Assembly (NCBI GenBank): GCA_002067555.1
Contig: MVQQ01000088.1
Span: 1 to 7,717, forward strand
DNA length: 7,717 nucleotides
Direction: 5' to 3'
Source: Syntrophorhabdus sp. PtaB.Bin184
Lineage (GTDB): Bacteria; Desulfobacterota; Syntrophorhabdia; Syntrophorhabdales; Syntrophorhabdaceae
The notes under the pieces are model-generated. The model was not told the DNA's origin. It did no database searches and worked only from the letters and a program-made list of their open reading frames with translations. Positions within the stretch are counted from its first letter, which is position 1. Each line of letters opens with the position of its first letter. Shown piece by piece: positions 5,240 to 7,717 of the stretch. Made by a program: the position numbers and the translations under genes.

Positions 5240-5821
5240 AATCTCCCCTGTCGCTATTTTTTCCAGTGTTGCCGGGTAGATGATGTGTTCCTGTTCGAGG
5301 ACACGTGCGGCCAGAGTGTCGGGGGTGTCGCCGGGTATGACGGGGACGCGCACCTGGGCGAGGATGGGTCCCCTGTCGTATTCCTCATCCACGAGGTGGA
5401 CGGTCACGCCGGACTCCGTCTCCCCCGCCGCAATGACGGCTTCGTGTACGTGAATGCCGTACATTCCCTTGCCGCCGTGTTTCGGCAGGAGCGCCGGGTG
5501 GATGTTGAGTATGCGCCCCCTGAAGTGGGCAAGCGTTTTGGGGCCAAGCTTTTTCATGTAGCCGGCAAGAGCTATGACATCGACCTTGTGGCGGACAAGT
5601 GCATTGAGGATCGCCTGGTCGAGGCTCTCCGGGTCGGGATGGGTCGTGCCGCTTAAGTGGTAGCTCGGGATGCCCTCCACCCTCGCGCGCTCAAGGGCCC
5701 GCGAATCGCCGTTATTGCTGATGACGACCACCGGCGTGGCGTGCAGTCTCCCCGCCTTGCAGGCATCGATAATGGCCTGCATATTGCTCCCCCCATGTGA
5801 CGCAAGAAACCCTATATTCAT
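5216..5821 (-). CDS. purN: Phosphoribosylglycinamide formyltransferase (GAR transformylase)
   Basis: PurN transfers a formyl group from 10-formyltetrahydrofolate to GAR, the third step of de novo purine synthesis. The protein of 201 residues has family length and motifs: the phosphate-binding loop near the start (ASHGGSNMQAI, 7-17), ILNIHPALLPKHGGKG (104-119) containing catalytic Asn106 and His108, GVTVHLVDEEYDRGPI (138-153) containing Asp145, and QEHIIYPATL near the end. The start at 5821 is chosen because the protein then begins MNIGFLASHGG, with GGGGG about five bases upstream on the minus strand; an in-frame extension to 5866 adds nothing family-like. It lies 98 bases downstream of prmA on the same strand and probably shares its promoter. 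The last codons (VLTGEGR) lie in a perfect stem-loop. Confidence 0.96.
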   Translation of the reverse strand: MNIGFLASHGGSNMQAIIDACKAGRLHATPVVVISNNGDSRALERARVEGIPSYHLSGTTHPDPESLDQAILNALVRHKVDVIALAGYMKKLGPKTLAHFRGRILNIHPALLPKHGGKGMYGIHVHEAVIAAGETESGVTVHLVDEEYDRGPILAQVRVPVIPGDTPDTLAARVLEQEHIIYPATLEKIATGEIVLTGEGR

Positions 5822-5856
5822 AACGCCCCCAGACAAACTGAAATAGAACCCGGAAG

Positions 5857-5875
5857 TCCAGGTCATCTGCCTGGA
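5857..5875. repeat. Small inverted repeat in the prmA-purN spacer
   Basis: TCCAGG (5857-5862) and CCTGGA (5870-5875) pair perfectly around a seven-base loop, 36 bases upstream of purN. No U-run follows, so it could be a weak leader hairpin or chance. Confidence 0.35.
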
Positions 5876-5895
5876 TCACCCCGTCTTTTACTCTT

Positions 5896-5920
5896 CCCTT
5901 GAACCCTGAAACCCTTGAAC
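5896..5920. repeat. Degenerate 8-bp tandem repeat, consensus CCCTTGAA
   Basis: Three units, CCCTTGAA, CCCTGAAA and CCCTTGAA, abut the stop codon of prmA (minus strand, TAG at 5920-5922). It resembles the other short-period tracts in being placed directly at a gene's 3' end. The rest of the spacer to purN holds only the small inverted repeat at 5857-5875. Confidence 0.6.
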
Positions 5921-6774
5921 TATCTTCTCAGGACAAACCCCCGCCATGCGTTCTTCCTGACCTCCATCACCGGCTCCCAGGGAACAAAAAGCCGCAGAGC
6001 TTCCTTCTTCTCCCTGCCAATGATGCCTGAGACGATGAGGGTCCCTTTCTTCTTCATGAGACCCATGATGTGTCCCGACGACAGGGCGAAGGTACGTATA
6101 TCGAGGTTGGCAAGGACGATGTCATACCTCCCGCTCACGTCCATGAGGTCGGCGCAGACGACCTCGATTCCCGCCGCCCCGTTGAGGAGTACGTTCTTCT
6201 GCGCCGAAAGGACGGCGTCGAGGTCGTTGTCGACAGCGTAAACGCGCCGGGCGCCCTTCACGCGGGCATACAGGGACAGGAGCGCCGAGCCGCAGCCGAG
6301 ATCAAGGACACGCTTTCCCGTAAGGTCGGTCTGTCTCATGAGCTTCATCATGAGCCGCGTCGATTCGTGCCTGCCCGTGCCGAAGGCCATCCCGGGCTCG
6401 ATGGTGATGTATGTGACATCCCTGCGCTTCCCGTTCCAGGGTGCCCGGATGACGATGTCCTCCACCGTGACGGGCCGGAAATACCGCTTCGCCATCTCGG
6501 AATAATCGCGGCGCGGCTCTTCAATAACCCGGACCCTTCCGATCCGGATCCCGCTTTGCCGCATCGCCGCCAGGAAGGTTTCCACCTCCGCCGGATAGGC
6601 CCTCACGACCGTCTTTCCGTCCTCTTCCACGACCCATATTCCCGACGGGGAGTGAAGTGTGTAAACCTCCTCGGGAAGCAATTCCTGCGCCCCCTCGTCG
6701 ACCTCGACGTCGACACGCTTCACCGTCTTCTCCGCACCGCCTTTCACCAACACCTCCCGACAGGTCTCCTCCAC
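5920..6774 (-). CDS. prmA: Ribosomal protein L11 methyltransferase-like protein
   Basis: PrmA methylates lysines and the N-terminus of ribosomal protein L11 using S-adenosylmethionine. The 284-residue protein has the PrmA plan: an N-terminal substrate-recognition domain (about 1-105) and a C-terminal Rossmann methyltransferase domain with EPGMAFGTGRHEST (126-139, the PrmA signature region), VLDLGCGSALLSLYA (156-170, SAM-binding loop), VYAVDNDLDAV (178-188) and IVLANLD (219-225). Some positions deviate from usual PrmA (GSA for GSG, ANLD for ANIL), so a related protein methyltransferase remains possible. The start is GTG 6774, since ATG two bases upstream is in another frame and soon stops; a G-rich stretch (GGGGGCGG) lies about 11 bases upstream. 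It heads a unit with purN behind a strong promoter. Confidence 0.87.
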   Translation of the reverse strand: MEETCREVLVKGGAEKTVKRVDVEVDEGAQELLPEEVYTLHSPSGIWVVEEDGKTVVRAYPAEVETFLAAMRQSGIRIGRVRVIEEPRRDYSEMAKRYFRPVTVEDIVIRAPWNGKRRDVTYITIEPGMAFGTGRHESTRLMMKLMRQTDLTGKRVLDLGCGSALLSLYARVKGARRVYAVDNDLDAVLSAQKNVLLNGAAGIEVVCADLMDVSGRYDIVLANLDIRTFALSSGHIMGLMKKKGTLIVSGIIGREKKEALRLFVPWEPVMEVRKNAWRGFVLRR

Positions 6775-6828
6775 ATCGATCGCACCGCCCCCATCTCTTC
6801 TCTATTGTCCATCGATATCCTATGCGAG

Positions 6829-6857
6829 ATTATAGCGAAAAGTCCCCGCATTATCAA
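6829..6857 (-). promoter_or_regulatory. Near-consensus sigma70 promoter of prmA-purN
   Basis: On the minus strand TTGATA (6852-6857), exactly 17 bases, and a perfect TATAAT (6829-6834) lie upstream of prmA. The -35 box matches 5 of 6 consensus bases. Transcription would start near 6822, giving a leader of about 48 bases before GTG 6774. Confidence 0.8.
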
Positions 6858-6936
6858 TCGGACGGATGGAAAGATCGCTTCAGCGCCCGGGGCCCGGCGG
6901 TCCCTGTCTCTTTTGGGCTCGTGCTTTTCTCCAGCC

Positions 6937-6964
6937 TGGAACGTGGAACTTTGAACATGGAACC
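6937..6964. repeat. Degenerate 7-bp tandem repeat, consensus TGGAACN
   Basis: Four consecutive seven-base units, TGGAACG, TGGAACT, TTGAACA and TGGAACC, lie between the two divergent promoters, about 80 bases upstream of the prmA -35 box and 19 bases before the opposite -35 box. A regulator site or a neutral repeat are both possible. Confidence 0.65.
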
Positions 6965-6982
6965 TTCTTTCATCTCCCTTCA

Positions 6983-7011
6983 TTGACACCAATCCACCCT
7001 CCTGTTATAGT
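6983..7011 (+). promoter_or_regulatory. Near-consensus sigma70 promoter of the UPF0280 gene
   Basis: A perfect TTGACA (6983-6988), a 17-base spacer and TATAGT (7006-7011, 5 of 6) form one of the two strongest promoters in the window. The start would be near 7018, leaving a leader of about 60 bases that holds small potential stems such as CACC-GAA-GGTG (7027-7037) before ATG 7079. Confidence 0.8.
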
Positions 7012-7078
7012 ACGAACACCGCGTCACACCGAAGGTGGTCACCGGGAAGACCGACCGCGGAGATGGCGGCACAGTTCC

Positions 7079-7717
7079 ATGTATGAGGAAAGATTCTATC
7101 GCCGGATATCGAAACCTGCCGAACTCGCCTGCTACGAGGTGCAGTACAGGGAGACAGATCTCTTCTGCTGCACCGACGGTGACTTAAGCCCCTTCATAAA
7201 GAAGCGGGTCCTCTTCTACCGGAATCAGCTCGAGGAATATATCCGGATGAAGCCTTCCTTTGCCGAAAGCCTGTCTCCCCTCGCGGAAGACCGGTTCGCG
7301 CCTGCCATCGCCTCGGAAATGATACGCGCCTCCGCCCTTGTCGGGGTGGGACCGCTGGCAACAGTCGCCGGCGCCATCGCCGAGTTCGTGGGCCGTGACA
7401 TCATGCCGCTGACCCGTGACTTCATCATTGAGAACGGAGGCGACATCTACCTCAGGACATCGGAGAGACGCACCATACAGATCCATGCCGGGCCCTCCCC
7501 GTTCAGCGGGCACATCGGGATCGAACTGAAACCCGGCCCCGATCCCCGGGGGGTCTGCACCTCGTCGGGAACGGTGGGCCACTCCTTGAGCTTCGGCAAT
7601 GCCGATGCCGTCTGCGTGGTGGGAAACTCGTCCCTTTTTGCAGACGGACTTGCAACTTGCCTCGGTAATAGTGTAAAAAAAAAGGACGATATCGCTGCCG
7701 CCGTCGAAAAAGGACAG
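7079..7717 (+). CDS. UPF0280 family protein (ApbE-like), truncated by window end
   Basis: From ATG 7079 the frame stays open for 213 codons to the window edge; family members are about 240 residues, so only the last tens of residues are missing. Family hallmarks are clear: ALVGVGPLATVAGAIAEFVG (86-105), IIENGGDIYL (116-125), HAGPSPFSGHIGIE (136-149), VCTSSGTVGHSLSFGNADA (159-177) and LFADGLATCLGN (186-197). These correspond in layout to the FMN transferase ApbE (GG-containing loop and a final ADALAT-like helix), but the biochemical role of UPF0280 is not established. No signal peptide is seen, so it is likely cytoplasmic. ATG 7079 is the only sensible start: ATG 7063 is in another frame and stops at once. 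The ribosome site is poor (GGAG about 15 bases away), odd beside such a good promoter. Confidence 0.9.
   Translation, partial: MYEERFYRRISKPAELACYEVQYRETDLFCCTDGDLSPFIKKRVLFYRNQLEEYIRMKPSFAESLSPLAEDRFAPAIASEMIRASALVGVGPLATVAGAIAEFVGRDIMPLTRDFIIENGGDIYLRTSERRTIQIHAGPSPFSGHIGIELKPGPDPRGVCTSSGTVGHSLSFGNADAVCVVGNSSLFADGLATCLGNSVKKKDDIAAAVEKGQ

Noticed and set aside
4938..5656. Plus-strand ORFs of 67 and 206 residues across the spacer and purN
   Set aside because: They read through the repeats and the antisense of purN; no family motif and no ribosome site.
5920..6812. Frameshift in prmA joining the upstream ATG frame to the GTG frame
   Set aside because: The GTG frame already gives a PrmA-like N-terminus and full family length, so no missing segment needs explaining.
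6744..6992. 82-residue minus-strand ORF upstream of prmA
   Set aside because: It runs through the repeat tract and the prmA promoter; only its last 22 codons lie downstream of the predicted transcription start.
7018..7078. Riboswitch in the UPF0280 leader
   Set aside because: Small stems can be drawn, but none matches a riboswitch class I know and the leader is only about 60 bases.

Overview
The window is a 7.7 kb piece of a bacterial chromosome. It is GC-rich in its genes, with AT-richer intergenic stretches, and is densely packed with housekeeping genes. The gene set and protein sequences (RNase PH-RdgB pair, short TatA of the FGAGR type, two-domain Sua5, FtsY lacking a long acidic domain, UPF0280 protein) and the degenerate short-period repeats between genes fit a member of the former Deltaproteobacteria (Desulfobacterota and relatives, perhaps a syntroph). 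This is inference from style; no taxonomic marker was tested.

Left part, plus strand: the 3' part of rph (RNase PH) overlaps rdgB/HAM1 (XTP/dITP pyrophosphatase) by ATGA. A repeat-filled spacer follows, with a minus-strand tRNA-Glu(CTC). Next come tatA, with a good sigma70-type promoter and an AGGAGG-type ribosome site, and a full-length Sua5-type threonylcarbamoyl-AMP synthase for tRNA t6A.

Middle, plus strand: a compact run of BamE/SmpA-like lipoprotein, ten-cysteine zinc-ribbon protein, TPR-like lipoprotein and ftsY (SRP receptor). The start of the first gene carries an 11-bp-arm palindrome made of two facing DnaA-box-like sequences. The zinc-ribbon and TPR lipoprotein genes overlap.

ftsY (plus) and purN (minus) converge on about 380 bases without a credible gene. 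This stretch is built from constant AACGGGTC linkers alternating with short hairpins of different sequence. The array appears on both sides in the same orientation relative to each gene's transcription, and purN itself ends inside a perfect 12-bp stem. This is the most unusual structure in the window.

Right part: prmA and purN form a minus-strand unit behind a near-consensus promoter. A divergent near-consensus promoter (TTGACA, 17 bases, TATAGT) drives a UPF0280 gene that runs off the right edge. No mobile-element gene, CRISPR array, toxin-antitoxin or defence gene was seen.
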